DNA from: Microbulbifer elongatus
Lineage (GTDB): Bacteria; Pseudomonadota; Gammaproteobacteria; Pseudomonadales; Cellvibrionaceae
Reading direction: 5' to 3'
Length of the DNA stretch: 64,000 nt
Assembly (NCBI RefSeq): GCF_021165935.1
Contig: NZ_CP088953.1
Location: 2,093,501-2,157,500 of the forward strand
The position numbers and the translations under genes are program-made. Positions 1-9,702 of this stretch are shown in pieces (positions within the stretch are counted from its first letter, which is position 1; each line of letters opens with the position of its first letter). Below the pieces are notes generated by a model, which worked only from the letters and a program-made list of their open reading frames with translations, did no database searches and was not told where the DNA came from.

Positions 1-1373
1 CTGGTCCATGTCAGCAGCGCCTGATAGTGGCGGATATTCTGCACGTAGGTGACCGGCTCCCAGCCACGGGCATAGCCGTGTTTCAGGTTCTTGTAGTACT
101 GGCGCTTGGCCAGCAGTGGCAGGTGGTCGCGCACATCGGCCCAGCGGTCGGGGTTGCCACCCATCTGCTGGGTAAGCACCCGCGCGTCTTCCAGGTGGCC
201 ATAGCCCACGTTGTAGGCGGCGAGTGCCATCCAGGTGCGGTCAGGCTCACGAATGCGCGCGGGGATCTTGTCACGTACCTGTAGGAAGTAGCGCGCGCCG
301 CCGTCGATGCTCTCCAGTGGGTCGAGGCGATTTACGCCCATTTCGCGAGCGGTGGCGCGGGTGAGCATCATCAGTCCCCGCACCCCGGTGGGTGATTTCG
401 CGCGGGGGTTCCAGTGGGATTCCTGATAGCTCAGTGCGGCGAGCAGTTCCCAGTCCAGTCCGTATTTGTCGGCGGTTTTCTGCAGTTCTTCGCGCCATTT
501 CGGCAGGCGATCGCGGGTGAGCTGGGCGAATGTCTTGGCGCCGCCCACATTCATTTTACTGACGTGACCGAAGTAGAGCTCCCGCAGCTCTGCCACCAGC
601 CCACTGGTGTTGGCGCGCAGCATAAAGTTGCGGGCTGCGCGGTACAGGGTGTCGTCCTCCCCCTTGGGGAAGGCCCAGGAAACCGGCTGGAACTGGGTCA
701 GGTTGAAGGCGATGTGGGTGTTGGGGTAGAGCCCCCGGTGCACCGCGTAAGCATTGGAGTCGACGACCGCATAGTGGTACTGGCCTTCATTGACCATCTC
801 TACCAGTTCCATGGCGTCTACGTCGGAAATCTCTTCCCAGGAGAGGTTTTCATAGCGCTGGGACAGTTTGCGAAGCTGCTCTGCGTGAGCGCTGCCGGCG
901 ATGACGGCAATATTCTTGCCCTCGAGATCGGCGACACTGCGCGGACGCTTCTCGCCCAGGCGGTAAATGACCTGCTGGCGGATTTCGAAATACGAGGGGG
1001 CGAAGCGAACCTGCTCGCGGCGTTCCGAGGTTACCGTCAGCCCGGCAGCTGCCAGGTGTGCGGTGGAATCGGGGTTGCCCAGTTCGTTAAACAGGTGGCT
1101 GAGATCGTGAACATCGCGAATTTCCAGCTCTACCCCGAGCTCGCGGGCGAATTCGCGCAGCATGCCGTATTCAAAGCCGGTGTAGCGGCCGTTGGCATCT
1201 TCGTAATAGGTGGTGGGACCGTTCTGGGAGAGTACCACCAGCTTGCCGGATGTCTTGACCTGTTCCAGCAGGCTCGGGGCCTTGCTCGCCACCAGAAGAG
1301 AAGCACAACAGGTCAGGGCCACCCCCTTCAGCAGGCGGCGGCTGTATCGCAACAGTCGGCTTTTCATGATCAT
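1..1373 (-). CDS. mltF: Membrane-bound lytic murein transglycosylase F (partial, C-terminus outside the window)
   Basis: The protein cleaves the glycan strands of peptidoglycan in the periplasm with formation of 1,6-anhydromuramic acid. About 457 residues are present, read off the minus strand; the family is about 500 long, so only the tail is missing. After an N-terminal signal/anchor segment comes a solute-binding-protein-like domain (about residues 40-270), then an SLT catalytic domain with the catalytic Glu in SYQESHWNP, followed by GVRGLMML and AAYNVGYGH motifs. The ATG at 1373 is preceded by GAGGGG; a second in-frame ATG is at 1367. It is divergent from purL, the arrangement also found in E. 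coli. The identification is firm. Confidence 0.93.
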   Translation of the reverse strand, partial: MIMKSRLLRYSRRLLKGVALTCCASLLVASKAPSLLEQVKTSGKLVVLSQNGPTTYYEDANGRYTGFEYGMLREFARELGVELEIRDVHDLSHLFNELGNPDSTAHLAAAGLTVTSERREQVRFAPSYFEIRQQVIYRLGEKRPRSVADLEGKNIAVIAGSAHAEQLRKLSQRYENLSWEEISDVDAMELVEMVNEGQYHYAVVDSNAYAVHRGLYPNTHIAFNLTQFQPVSWAFPKGEDDTLYRAARNFMLRANTSGLVAELRELYFGHVSKMNVGGAKTFAQLTRDRLPKWREELQKTADKYGLDWELLAALSYQESHWNPRAKSPTGVRGLMMLTRATAREMGVNRLDPLESIDGGARYFLQVRDKIPARIREPDRTWMALAAYNVGYGHLEDARVLTQQMGGNPDRWADVRDHLPLLAKRQYYKNLKHGYARGWEPVTYVQNIRHYQALLTWT

Positions 1374-1984
1374 AGGCGGTCCCCTCGAATCCCTTCGTTA
1401 GCATTATTGGTGTGCAGAGCGGGGCCTCGTGTTCCGATTGGTCCTGGGCCGGTATCCTTGCTCTGCTGCGGGCGCGATCCGTTGCGCCTCGCGAATTTCC
1501 TCCGCGGTATCCGTGTGTGGCGTATCCAGTGGTCGCCATATCCGAATGCCGGGCGTGCTGCCGTGCTTTGCCTATTATTTGAACAGGGTCCGGCGAAAGC
1601 GCGGCAATTTTACCCCATGTATGGGCAGTCTGACCAATTGTGACCAGAAGTGTCCCCTGAGTTTGTGATTGATCGGGTTGTTTCGATCCACTTTTCAGTG
1701 TAGTAGGCGGTGCCCAGTTGGGCGTGTCACCCGCACAAATCGGGTTACCGCAAGCGCCAATTCCGTGATCTCAGCGCCGATCGTGAAGGGCGCGGATGAT
1801 CTTTCATAATCCGATACCCCTGTGACAGTGTTGGAGTGACGATGCTTCGGGTACAATGCGCGCGCTCCGATTCCCGGTGTACCTGCGTGGCTCTCTCAGT
1901 CCGGTCAATCCATCCGGTCTGTCAAACCGAACGGTCGCTTCCGCCCGCAGGCGCTCAAATCCAGACAAGAGGCCAACTCCCGCG
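1374..1984. other. Divergent mltF/purL intergenic region
   Basis: These 611 bases must hold the promoters of both flanking genes. Short reading frames here (for example 1429-1668) lack ribosome sites and are not credible. A short palindrome CCCAT-GT-ATGGG lies at 1614-1625. Apart from the candidate purL promoter listed separately I see no RNA gene or riboswitch. Confidence 0.5.
1830..1857 (+). promoter_or_regulatory. Candidate sigma-70 promoter of purL
   Basis: A near-consensus -10 box TACAAT lies at 1852-1857, with a weak GTTGGA at 1830-1835 sixteen bases upstream. The position, about 130 bases ahead of the purL start, is reasonable. The -35 match is poor, so this is tentative. Confidence 0.35.
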
Positions 1985-4900
1985 ATGCTAGTTCTGCGTG
2001 GTGCTCCCGCACTGTCGAAATTCCGCCATCAAAAACTGCTCACTCAACTCCGCGCGCTGCTGCCGGCGGTAGAGGATGTATACGCCGAGTTCGTACATTT
2101 CGCCGACAGCGATACGCTTGGCGACGAAGAACAGGCGCTGCTGGAGCGTTTGCTGCAGTACGGCCCTACCGAAGAAAAGCACCAGCCAGAAGGGGAACTG
2201 CTGTTAGTCGTTCCGCGCCCGGGCACTATCTCGCCCTGGTCTTCCAAGGCAACGGATATCGCCCACAACGCAGGCCTGACTCAGATCCACCGTCTGGAGC
2301 GGGGAGTTGCCTACTATCTTACAGGCGTCAAATTAACCGACGCTGAACGCACGCGGGTGGCCTCGGAGCTGCACGACCGAATGGTCGAAAGCGTCTACAG
2401 CGAGCTCGACCAGGCGCAGCAGCTGTTCCAGGTGGAAGAGCCGCGCCCCATGCACCGCGTGGATGTGCTGAATGGTGGCCGCAAGGCACTGGCGGACGCC
2501 AACGTGTCCCTGGGGCTGGCGCTGGCGGAAGACGAGATCGATTACCTGCTCACTAGTTTTGAAGAGCTGGAGCGCAATCCCACCGATGTCGAACTGATGA
2601 TGTTCGCACAGGCGAACTCCGAGCACTGTCGCCACAAGATTTTTAATGCCAGCTGGACCATTGATGGTCAGGACATGCCGCATTCGCTGTTTGGCATGAT
2701 CAAGAATACCTATCGCCAGGGCGGGGAAGATGTGCTGTCGGCCTATGCAGATAACGCCGCGGTTGTGGTTGGCCACGAGGCCGGTCGCTTTTACCCGGAC
2801 CCGGAAACCAAGGAATATGGCTTCAGTCAGGAGGCCATCCACCTGTTGATGAAGGTGGAAACCCACAACCACCCGACTGCCATTGCACCCTTCTCCGGGG
2901 CGGGTACGGGCGCCGGCGGCGAGATCCGCGACGAGGGTGCCGTGGGCCGCGGCTCCAAGCCGAAAGTGGGACTGACCGGCTTTACTGTGTCCAACCTGCA
3001 GATCCCCGGCCACCTGCAGCCCTGGGAAGTGGATTACGGCAAACCCGAGCGCATCGTGACCGCGCTGGACATCATGATTGAAGGCCCCATTGGTGGTGCT
3101 GCCTTCAACAACGAATTTGGCCGCCCGAATATCTGCGGTTATTTCCGCACCTTCGAAGAGGACTTCAATGGTGAGCGCCGCGGCTACCACAAACCGATCA
3201 TGCTGGCCGGCGGTTACGGCAATATCCGTGAAGAGCACGTGGAAAAACCGGAATTCCAACCCGGTGCCAAGCTGATCGCCCTGGGTGGCCCGGCCATGTT
3301 GATCGGACTTGGCGGGGGTGCCGCGTCCAGTATGGCCAGCGGCTCTAGCTCTGAGGACCTGGATTTTGCCTCGGTGCAGCGTCAGAACCCGGAAATCGAG
3401 CGCCGCTGCCAGGAAGTGATCGATCAGTGCTGGCAGCTGGGCGACAAGAACCCGATTGCCTTTATCCACGATGTGGGTGCTGGCGGCCTGTCCAACGCCT
3501 TCCCGGAGCTGGTCAAAGACGGCGGTACCGGCGGCAACTTCGAGCTGCGCAACGTGCCGTCCGACGAGCCGGGCATGAGCCCGCTGGAAATCTGGTGTAA
3601 CGAATCCCAGGAACGCTACGTACTGGCAGTGATGCCGGAAGACCTGGCGCGCTTTGAGAAAATCTGTGAGCGCGAACGGGCCCCGTTTGCCGTGGTCGGT
3701 GAAGCCACCAGCGAGAAGCACCTGACCCTGAACGACAAGCAGTTCGACGCCAAGCCGGTTGACCTGCCCATGTCCGTACTATTCGGCAAACCGCCAAAGA
3801 TGCACCGCACTGCCGAAAAGGTGGAGGCGGAAACCGCGGCGTTCGACACCAGCAAAATCCAGCTGGACGAGGCTGCCGAGCGCATACTGCGCCTGCCTAC
3901 CGTAGCGAGCAAAAATTTCCTGATCACCATCGGCGACCGCACCGTAACCGGCCAGGTCAGCCGCGATCAGATGGTCGGTCCCTGGCAGGTGCCGGTAGCC
4001 GACTGTGCGGTAACCACCGTGGCCTACGACAGCACCAAAGGCGAAGCCATGTCCATGGGCGAACGCACACCAGTGGCACTGCTGGACGCGCCGGCTTCCG
4101 GTCGCCTGGCAGTGGGTGAGGCGATTACCAATATTGCCTGTGCCCCCATCAAGCAGCTTTCCGACATCAAACTCTCCGCCAACTGGATGTGCGCCGCGGG
4201 CCACCCGGGGGAAGAAGAGAAGCTCTACCGCACGGTAGAAGCGGTGGGTATGGAGCTGTGCCCGGCGCTGGGTATCACCATTCCGGTAGGTAAGGATTCC
4301 ATGTCCATGCGCACCGCCTGGAATGATGGCGGTGTGGACAAGGCGGTCACCGCGCCATTGTCTCTGGTAATTTCCGCATTCAGCCCGGTTACCGATGTAC
4401 GCAAGGTGGTAACCCCGCAATTGCGCAAAATGAAGAAGGGCGAAAGCGAACTGATTCTTGTGGATCTGGGCGCGGGTAAAAATCGTCTGGGTGGTTCCTG
4501 TCTGGCGCAGGTGTACGGCCAGGTCGGTGACAGGCCGGCTGATCTGGACGACGCCAAGCGTCTGAAAGGCTTCTTCGATGTCATGCAGGAGCTGTTGGAA
4601 GAAGAGAAGGTCATTGCCTATCACGACCGTTCCGATGGTGGTCTGTTCGCCACGCTCGCCGAGATGAGTTTTGCCGGCCGCGTGGGTGTCGATGTGGAAA
4701 TCTACGACCTCGGGGATGACCCCATTGCCGCGCTGTTCAATGAGGAGCTGGGTGCGGTTCTGCAGGTGCCCAGTGCCGATGCGGACATGCTGGCGATGCG
4801 ATTCGCCTCTGTGGGCGTGCCCGCCCATCGAATTGGTGAGCTGAACGAAACCGAGCGCCTGCGGATTACCTTTGAAGACAAGGACATCTTCAATCGCAGC

Positions 4901-5863
4901 CGTGCGGAACTTCAACAGATCTGGAGTGAAACCAGCTACCGTATTCAGTCTCTGCGTGACAATGCGGACTGCGCCCAGCAGGAATTCGACGCTATTGCCA
5001 AGACGGCGGAGCAGGATCCGGGTTTGTCCGTGAGCTTGAGCTACGACGTCAACGAGGACATTGCCGCACCCTACATCAAGAAAGGTGTGCGCCCGAAAAT
5101 TGCCATCCTGCGAGAGCAGGGGGTCAACAGCCAGGTGGAAATGGCGCACTCCTTCCACCGTGCCGGCTTCAACGCCGTTGATGTTCACATGAGCGATATT
5201 CTTGCCGGCCGTGTAACGTTGGATCAGTTCAAGGGGCTGGTGGGCTGCGGTGGCTTCTCTTACGGCGATGTACTCGGCGCTGGCGAAGGCTGGGCGAAGA
5301 CCATCCTGTTTAACGACCGTGCGCGGGATCAGTTCGAAGGCTTCTTCAACCGCAAGGACACCTTTGGTCTGGGGGTGTGTAACGGCTGTCAGATGTTCTC
5401 CGTGATCAAGGAGCTGATTCCTGGTGCCGACCACTGGCCGCGTTTTGTGCGCAACCTGTCCGAGCAGTACGAAGCGCGCTTCGCGCTGGTTGGGGTGGAA
5501 GATTCCCCGTCGGTGCTGTTTAACGGAATGGCCGGCTCCTACATGCCGGTGGCGGTGGCCCATGGCGAAGGCCGTGTGGAATTTGCCGATCAGCAGCAGC
5601 TGGAGGCCTGCGAGCAGTCCGGCACCATTGCTCTGCGCTACCTGAACAACAATCAGCAGATCACCGAAACCTACCCGGCCAATCCCAATGGCTCGGTTAA
5701 CGGGATCACCTCACTGTGTTCCGAAGACGGTCGCGTCACCATCATGATGCCGCACCCGGAGCGCGTTGCCCGGGCTGCCAGCAACAGCTGGCGCCCGGAC
5801 GACTGGGAAGAGGATTCCGGCTGGATGCGCCTGTTCCGCAACGCGCGCGTGTTTGTAGACTGA
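1985..5863 (+). CDS. purL: Phosphoribosylformylglycinamidine synthase
   Basis: This is the large single-chain FGAM synthase of purine synthesis. It converts FGAR, glutamine and ATP to FGAM in the cytoplasm. I place the start at the ATG at 1985 ([13 protein letters not shown]), which aligns with the E. coli N-terminus (MMEILRGSPALSAF) and gives 1292 residues against 1295 in E. coli. The frame is open upstream to 1856, but that extension has no family similarity. An AGAGG ribosome site lies about 12 bases upstream. The ATP-binding part carries [20 protein letters not shown] and the C-terminal glutaminase domain has its nucleophile in GVCNGCQMF (Cys1132) and a HPE motif near the end. Its natural terminator was split by an insertion sequence. 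Confidence 0.97.
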   Translation: MLVLRGAPALSKFRHQKLLTQLRALLPAVEDVYAEFVHFADSDTLGDEEQALLERLLQYGPTEEKHQPEGELLLVVPRPGTISPWSSKATDIAHNAGLTQIHRLERGVAYYLTGVKLTDAERTRVASELHDRMVESVYSELDQAQQLFQVEEPRPMHRVDVLNGGRKALADANVSLGLALAEDEIDYLLTSFEELERNPTDVELMMFAQANSEHCRHKIFNASWTIDGQDMPHSLFGMIKNTYRQGGEDVLSAYADNAAVVVGHEAGRFYPDPETKEYGFSQEAIHLLMKVETHNHPTAIAPFSGAGTGAGGEIRDEGAVGRGSKPKVGLTGFTVSNLQIPGHLQPWEVDYGKPERIVTALDIMIEGPIGGAAFNNEFGRPNICGYFRTFEEDFNGERRGYHKPIMLAGGYGNIREEHVEKPEFQPGAKLIALGGPAMLIGLGGGAASSMASGSSSEDLDFASVQRQNPEIERRCQEVIDQCWQLGDKNPIAFIHDVGAGGLSNAFPELVKDGGTGGNFELRNVPSDEPGMSPLEIWCNESQERYVLAVMPEDLARFEKICERERAPFAVVGEATSEKHLTLNDKQFDAKPVDLPMSVLFGKPPKMHRTAEKVEAETAAFDTSKIQLDEAAERILRLPTVASKNFLITIGDRTVTGQVSRDQMVGPWQVPVADCAVTTVAYDSTKGEAMSMGERTPVALLDAPASGRLAVGEAITNIACAPIKQLSDIKLSANWMCAAGHPGEEEKLYRTVEAVGMELCPALGITIPVGKDSMSMRTAWNDGGVDKAVTAPLSLVISAFSPVTDVRKVVTPQLRKMKKGESELILVDLGAGKNRLGGSCLAQVYGQVGDRPADLDDAKRLKGFFDVMQELLEEEKVIAYHDRSDGGLFATLAEMSFAGRVGVDVEIYDLGDDPIAALFNEELGAVLQVPSADADMLAMRFASVGVPAHRIGELNETERLRITFEDKDIFNRSRAELQQIWSETSYRIQSLRDNADCAQQEFDAIAKTAEQDPGLSVSLSYDVNEDIAAPYIKKGVRPKIAILREQGVNSQVEMAHSFHRAGFNAVDVHMSDILAGRVTLDQFKGLVGCGGFSYGDVLGAGEGWAKTILFNDRARDQFEGFFNRKDTFGLGVCNGCQMFSVIKELIPGADHWPRFVRNLSEQYEARFALVGVEDSPSVLFNGMAGSYMPVAVAHGEGRVEFADQQQLEACEQSGTIALRYLNNNQQITETYPANPNGSVNGITSLCSEDGRVTIMMPHPERVARAASNSWRPDDWEEDSGWMRLFRNARVFVD

Positions 5864-5889
5864 TCCCGAGTGACTGGATCCGAGTCGTT

Positions 5890-5908
5890 AAAAGCCCCGG
5901 TGTTCCCG
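5890..5908 (+). terminator. Left half of the purL Rho-independent terminator, split by the IS
   Basis: Joining 5890-5908 to 7316-7324 (one copy of the duplicated target) rebuilds a perfect terminator: AAAAGCCCCGG, loop TGTTC, CCGGGGCTTTT plus T run. The stem is 11 bp. The insertion sequence entered the loop, so neither half can fold as it did before. Confidence 0.85.
5899..5908 (+). repeat. Target site duplication, left copy
   Basis: GGTGTTCCCG directly precedes the left inverted repeat of the IS and is repeated exactly at 7306-7315 directly after the right one. Duplications of about 10 bp are usual for IS4-family elements. Confidence 0.92.
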
Positions 5909-5936
5909 GTAATGCTGTTCACTTAAGCATTGCAGC
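5909..5936 (+). repeat. IS left terminal inverted repeat
   Basis: Twenty perfect bases (5909-5928) and then GCAGC after three mismatches, paired with the right end at 7278-7305. Confidence 0.9.
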
Positions 5937-5953
5937 CTAAGGTGGGGCCCCGG

Positions 5954-5990
5954 AAAATCCGGTTTCCAGATCAGGAAACCGGATTTTTTT
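5954..5990 (+). terminator. Terminator-like hairpin inside the left end of the IS
   Basis: A perfect 14-bp stem (5954-5967 with 5974-5987, loop AGATCA) is followed by a T run ending at 5990. The transposase GTG follows at 5991. The hairpin should stop transcripts entering from purL. Its 3' arm also contains AGGAAA at 5973-5978, the only ribosome-site-like sequence for the transposase, so a read-through RNA would hide that site. Similar protection against outside transcription is known for IS10 and IS50; its working here is inferred. Confidence 0.8.
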
Positions 5991-7291
5991 GTGTCTCTTC
6001 AGCAGTCTCTCTTCGATATTGATGCCCTCCAGTCCTTCTGTGACCTGAGTACCTTCACCCAGAACATTCCCGTTGAATGGGTGGATTCCGCTCTGCAGTT
6101 ATCCTCGCAAGCCACTATTCGCCGCCGTCGACTTCCCGCCGATCAGGTACTCTGGCTCGTGCTGGGCATGGCCCTGTTCAGGAATGAACCGGTCTCAGAA
6201 GTTGCCCGCAGGCTCAATATCTGTGCTCAGGGGCTCGCGAACGATAGCCTGTTGGCCCCAAGCGGGGTATCAAAGGCGCGACAGCGTCTTGGTGCTAACC
6301 CCGTTCAGTGGCTATTTCAACGTACCGGGGTGCACTGGGGACATGAGCGTTACCCCGAAGATGAATGGCGAGGATTGCAAGTTCTCGCTGTCGATGGCGC
6401 GCTGTTGCGCACTCAAGATACTCCTGAGCTGCGAGATCATTTTGGCTCCGGTAACACGAGCACAAACCGGCAAACTCCGTACCCTCTTATGCGCCTGGTT
6501 GCTCTAATGAACGTACGTTCACATGTACTTCTGAATGCAGAGCTAAGCCCTTACCGACGCAGCGAAATACGCCTGGCCGATGAGTTTATGAATCAGGTGC
6601 CGGAAGCCTCCGTAACCCTGTTTGAAAAGGTTTTTGGAGTGCAGACCTTTTGCTGCGGTGGGCGGATCAGAACACGCAACGCCACTGGCTGATCCCCGAG
6701 CGCAAAGGCCTGGTCAGTGAGACAGTGGAGGTCTACAACAAAAATGATCGACTACTGCGAATGAAGGTCTCCCCCCAGGCTCGGAAGCGCAATCCGGCCC
6801 TTCCCGAGTACTGGGAAGTTCGAGCAGTGAGCTACAAGCATAATGGCAAAAACAAAACGGTATTTACCTCGCTACCGGCAGATACTTACGGCACTAAAGC
6901 CGTCGCGAAGCTCTACCAAGAGCGCTGGGAAATCGAAATCGGCTTCCGTGACATCAAAAGTTCCATGCAGCACAACGCCGTCACCCTACGTAGCAAGACC
7001 GTGGAACTGGTTTATCAGGAAGTGTGGGGGCTACTGTTGGCGTACAACGTGATACGTCGAGAGGCAAGCCAGGCAGCGGTCGCTCACGGGGGAAACCCAG
7101 CCAGGATACGCTTTAAGTTCGCATGCCAGTATATTGCTGCGCAGCTGATTGTCATGGCCGCGGCTCAGCCATTATCAAGAACTGGAGCGCGCTTATCGGA
7201 GCTTAGGGCGGGGATTGGGAACCTGTTTTTAGAGGACGGTAAAGATCAGCAAAACCCGCTATCCGGTGAATCGTCGTGCTGCTCCGCTTAA
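5991..7291 (+). pseudogene. IS4-family transposase, frameshifted and probably inactive
   Basis: A DDE transposase of about 433 codons is broken into two frames: 5991-6692, and a second frame that continues to 7291. The break lies near 6629-6635 in AAAAGGTTTTTGG. Adding one G there restores the expected order LFEKGFWSADLLLRW. The first catalytic Asp is Asp135 (AVDGALLR). The catalytic Glu is in YQERWEIEIGFRDIK, a perfect Y-(2)-R-(3)-E-(6)-K motif. The second catalytic Asp, normally in LFDKGF, is a Glu here (codon 6624-6626). A frameshift next to a changed catalytic residue makes an active enzyme unlikely. Programmed frameshifting is possible but the site is not a canonical slippery heptamer. 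Confidence 0.88.
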
Positions 7292-7305
7292 GTGAACAGC
7301 ATTAC
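7278..7305 (+). repeat. IS right terminal inverted repeat
   Basis: This is the complement of the left end (7286-7305 perfect, GCTGC at 7278-7282 after a mismatched triplet). It overlaps the last codons of the transposase. Confidence 0.9.
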
Positions 7306-7315
7306 GGTGTTCCCG
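7306..7315 (+). repeat. Target site duplication, right copy
   Basis: GGTGTTCCCG, identical to 5899-5908. The following GGGGCTTTTT (from 7315) is the other arm of the old purL terminator. Confidence 0.92.
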
Positions 7316-7867
7316 GGGCTTTTTCGTTAGGGCACTTTGATACCTCTCTACCGATCTACCGAGCCCTGCCAGCGGAGATACATTTTCGGGTGTGAGGCCG
7401 AAAAGAGACCTCGTGCCGGGATCTCGAGTCCTGCGCTGGCAAAGGGCGTAGTGGGGGTGCTGGAATAATAGTCCCTGACTGGCCGGGCAGTTTTTGATTT
7501 CTTTGCTACACTCTAATCAATAAGCGCAATAACATTTCTCGCATGGACACACCATCGCAATCCGATTCAGGTTCCAAAATCCGACGGCTGGCCGATTATG
7601 TCAGTCAGCGATCACTCAGTTGTGGCAACGACTGGCAAACGTCTCCCGATCTGCTGCTTGCCAGCTCCCTGATGTCACCCTCCTCACGAAACACAGGTTA
7701 TCCGGAAGGCATCCCGCAGCAAGACCCGACGCCAGTGATCGAACGTGTGTTCCTGCGCCGAACGTATGTGTGAAATCATGACAGCGGCACTTCTCCCGGC
7801 AAAACAGGGTGCAGTCGGGGGCAAGTGATTGGCTTAAGGATTGGAAATAAAGAGCAAGGAGTTAGCC
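7316..7867. other. Intergenic region after the IS
   Basis: The first bases are the right arm and T run of the purL terminator. The rest has no convincing gene other than the doubtful small frame at 7543-7773. The stretch from 7330 to 7520 contains several short GC-rich palindromes but no recognisable riboswitch. Confidence 0.4.
7543..7773 (+). CDS. Doubtful small hypothetical protein (76 aa)
   Basis: The reading frame runs from an ATG and is rich in Ser and Pro. It has no signal peptide or motif that I recognise and no ribosome site ahead of it. An AT-rich stretch (TTTGCTACACTCTAATCAATAAG) lies just upstream and could hold a promoter. It may be chance. Confidence 0.25.
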   Translation: MDTPSQSDSGSKIRRLADYVSQRSLSCGNDWQTSPDLLLASSLMSPSSRNTGYPEGIPQQDPTPVIERVFLRRTYV

Positions 7868-8191
7868 ATGTCATACAGTGAAGAACTGGTAGAAAAAGTC
7901 CGTGAAGTACTGCAGGAAGAAGACGGCCTGAGTGAAAAGCAGATGTTTGGTGGGCTCGCCTTTATGTTGAACGGCAATATGGCCTGCGGCGTGGTTGGTG
8001 AAGAACTGATGGTGCGGGTGGGGCCGGACAATTATCAGGCCGCACTGGGCGAGCGGTACACACGGCCAATGGATTTTACCGGTCGACCGCTGAAAGGTAT
8101 GGTGTATGTCGAGGAAGATGCGATTGCCGCGGACCTGGACGGCTGGGTAACCCGGGGTGTGGAATTTGCGGGAACTCTGCCACCCAAATAA
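7868..8191 (+). CDS. TfoX N-terminal-domain family protein
   Basis: A 107-residue cytoplasmic protein that consists only of a TfoX-N-type domain: a helical start (SYSEELVEKVREVL), then KQMFGGLAFMLNGNMACGVVGEELMVRVGP and a FTGRPLKGMVYV strand. The family's R-x-MFGG-type core is present as KQMFGG. The longer Sxy/TfoX regulators of competence have an additional C-terminal domain that is absent here, so I do not assign a competence role. The start at 7868 is chosen over the in-frame ATG at 7841 because AAGGAG lies 7 bases upstream of it. It converges with the metal transporter gene. Confidence 0.82.
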   Translation: MSYSEELVEKVREVLQEEDGLSEKQMFGGLAFMLNGNMACGVVGEELMVRVGPDNYQAALGERYTRPMDFTGRPLKGMVYVEEDAIAADLDGWVTRGVEFAGTLPPK

Positions 8192-8265
8192 TTCAGCGTG
8201 CCGCGGCGCCTGTCTTCGGGTCCCGCGGCGGACTCACCTTGTCGAGCTGTGGCAGTGGCCGCGCA

Positions 8266-9387
8266 TCAGAGCGGTTTCTGTCGCAGTTGTTCCGGCACAT
8301 CCAGCTTTGATGGCGCGGCGATGCCATCGATTTCAATGGTGAGGTGAAATACCCGTGGGCAGCGCTGTTTCAGCTCCGCTTCCAGTTCGTCAATCAGCTC
8401 TTCCGTCGCTTCCAGCGTTGCCTGGACGATAGCGCGTGTCTCGGCGTATTCGAGAACGGCGTCAGTTCTGCGATGCTCCGCGACTCTTTCCAGTAGTTGT
8501 TGCTCATGCCGGTCAATGCGCTGGTTCATCCCCCGCATCAACACTTCTTCCCGAACCTCGATTTCTGCAACGACCACGGTGTGGGTATCGTCCACGATCA
8601 CCGATCTCAGGTCGTGATAGCGCTCTACCTCCCGGTGGTGTTTGACGATATCGTGAAACGCGCGCTCGGCATCCTTGTCGCGGATGTTCGTCAGGTAGCG
8701 CATATTGATCATGCCAAGAAAGATGGCTGTGAACCCCAGCATGACCGCAATGGAAACCGAGAAGCCGATATCCCACATGGGATTGCCTGTGGTCTGAGTC
8801 AACCCGATTCCCGTGGCTGCGAGGATAACCCCGGTCACTGCGATGCTGTCCTCGAGCAGCACCGCGATCAGCGTGGGATCGTCGGCATCCGCCAGATAGC
8901 GAAAAGGATTTTTTCTGCCCTCGGCGCGCATACGGGAAAAGAATTCTTTGCCCGCCACCATCAGCACATAGCCTTCGAGGACGAGGGCGATAAACAGCAC
9001 CACACCAGATACCCAGATCGGCGCAACATCGAACCCGAAGATCGAGATAGCCTCGGGGCGATCCACATGACCGAGGTTATGCCACGCGTGCCAGGCGTGG
9101 GCGAGCCCGAGGCCACAACCGATGGAGAAAAGGCCAATCGCGCTCCAGAGGTTCCACAGATATTTTTTTTGCCCGTGGCCAAATGCATAGTGGCTATCCG
9201 CGGGGCGACCACCGCGCTTCAGACCGATCAGCAGAAACACCTGATTGAGGGTGTCCATAAGGCTGTGGACCGCTTCGTTCATCATCGCCGCAGAGTGCGT
9301 GGCGAGCGCTGCCAGCCCCTTCAGCACTGTAATGATGGCATTGACGCAAATGGCGTATAGAACGGCCTTCTTGGAGCCCTGGGCCAT
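8266..9387 (-). CDS. Cation diffusion facilitator family metal transporter
   Basis: A 373-residue inner-membrane protein with six predicted membrane segments and a C-terminal cytoplasmic domain of about 150 residues. It should export a divalent metal such as Zn, Co, Fe or Mn in exchange for protons. The metal site is visible as H41-x3-D45 (VHSLMD) in segment 2 and E-D in segment 5 (LLEDSIAVTG). The family resembles the SLC30A9/ZnT9-like branch, and FGHGQKKYLW is typical of it. The metal cannot be told from sequence. GGGGGAATT precedes the ATG. No metal-responsive regulator lies next to it. Confidence 0.9.
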   Translation of the reverse strand: MAQGSKKAVLYAICVNAIITVLKGLAALATHSAAMMNEAVHSLMDTLNQVFLLIGLKRGGRPADSHYAFGHGQKKYLWNLWSAIGLFSIGCGLGLAHAWHAWHNLGHVDRPEAISIFGFDVAPIWVSGVVLFIALVLEGYVLMVAGKEFFSRMRAEGRKNPFRYLADADDPTLIAVLLEDSIAVTGVILAATGIGLTQTTGNPMWDIGFSVSIAVMLGFTAIFLGMINMRYLTNIRDKDAERAFHDIVKHHREVERYHDLRSVIVDDTHTVVVAEIEVREEVLMRGMNQRIDRHEQQLLERVAEHRRTDAVLEYAETRAIVQATLEATEELIDELEAELKQRCPRVFHLTIEIDGIAAPSKLDVPEQLRQKPL

Positions 9388-9702
9388 AATTCCCCCAATA
9401 ATTTATGAAAAACACCAGCTGTCCACAGGGGTGGCCAGTGCATATCTATCCTTACATGCAGTTGAAAGATTATACAAGTTGCTGCAAAAGTTCGACCCGC
9501 AGGAAAACGTAATTTCCGATATTGATCACGCAGATTGATGTTCGCTCGGTTCCATACTCACGCGAGCCCGATTAAGTCGCAGGGAGCGGTGGATGGTACC
9601 AGTGAAGCCCGGTACCTATGTCGGAGGAGCTGATCAAAAACGGATTTTAAAAAGCCCATATCGCAGGATATGGGCCTCAATTGAACCTTGATGAAAATCT
9701 GA
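9388..9702. other. Intergenic region between CDF transporter and sulfatase
   Basis: It contains the promoter region of the transporter and, at the other side, the sulfatase terminator listed separately. I see no further gene. Confidence 0.4.
9648..9675 (-). terminator. Rho-independent terminator of the sulfatase operon
   Basis: On the minus strand GCCCATATC-CTGC-GATATGGGC is a perfect 9-bp stem followed directly by TTTTT. It lies about 30 bases after the stop of the sulfatase at 9703. Confidence 0.88.

Larger units (their letters stand above)
5909..7305 (+). mobile_element. IS4-family insertion sequence, 1397 bp
   Basis: The element is bounded by perfect 20-bp terminal inverted repeats: GTAATGCTGTTCACTTAAGC at 5909-5928 and its complement at 7286-7305. 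After a three-base mismatch the match continues for five bases (GCAGC). It is flanked by a 10-bp target duplication and holds one transposase gene that fills nearly its whole length. The length, the transposase Y-(2)-R-(3)-E-(6)-K motif and the size of the duplication all fit IS4. The intact ends and exact duplication suggest a fairly recent insertion, but the transposase looks dead. Confidence 0.93.

Noticed and set aside
2333..5563. Long open frames on the strand opposite purL
   Set aside because: They are shadows caused by GC-rich codon use in purL. Their protein text is low in family-like motifs.
6650..7291. Second transposase frame as an independent gene
   Set aside because: It continues the same domain without a gap once a single base is added; its first Met is inside the conserved LLLRW segment.
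7330..7520. Possible c-di-GMP (GEMM) or other riboswitch
   Set aside because: The conserved core words of known riboswitches are not present; only short GC-rich palindromes are seen.
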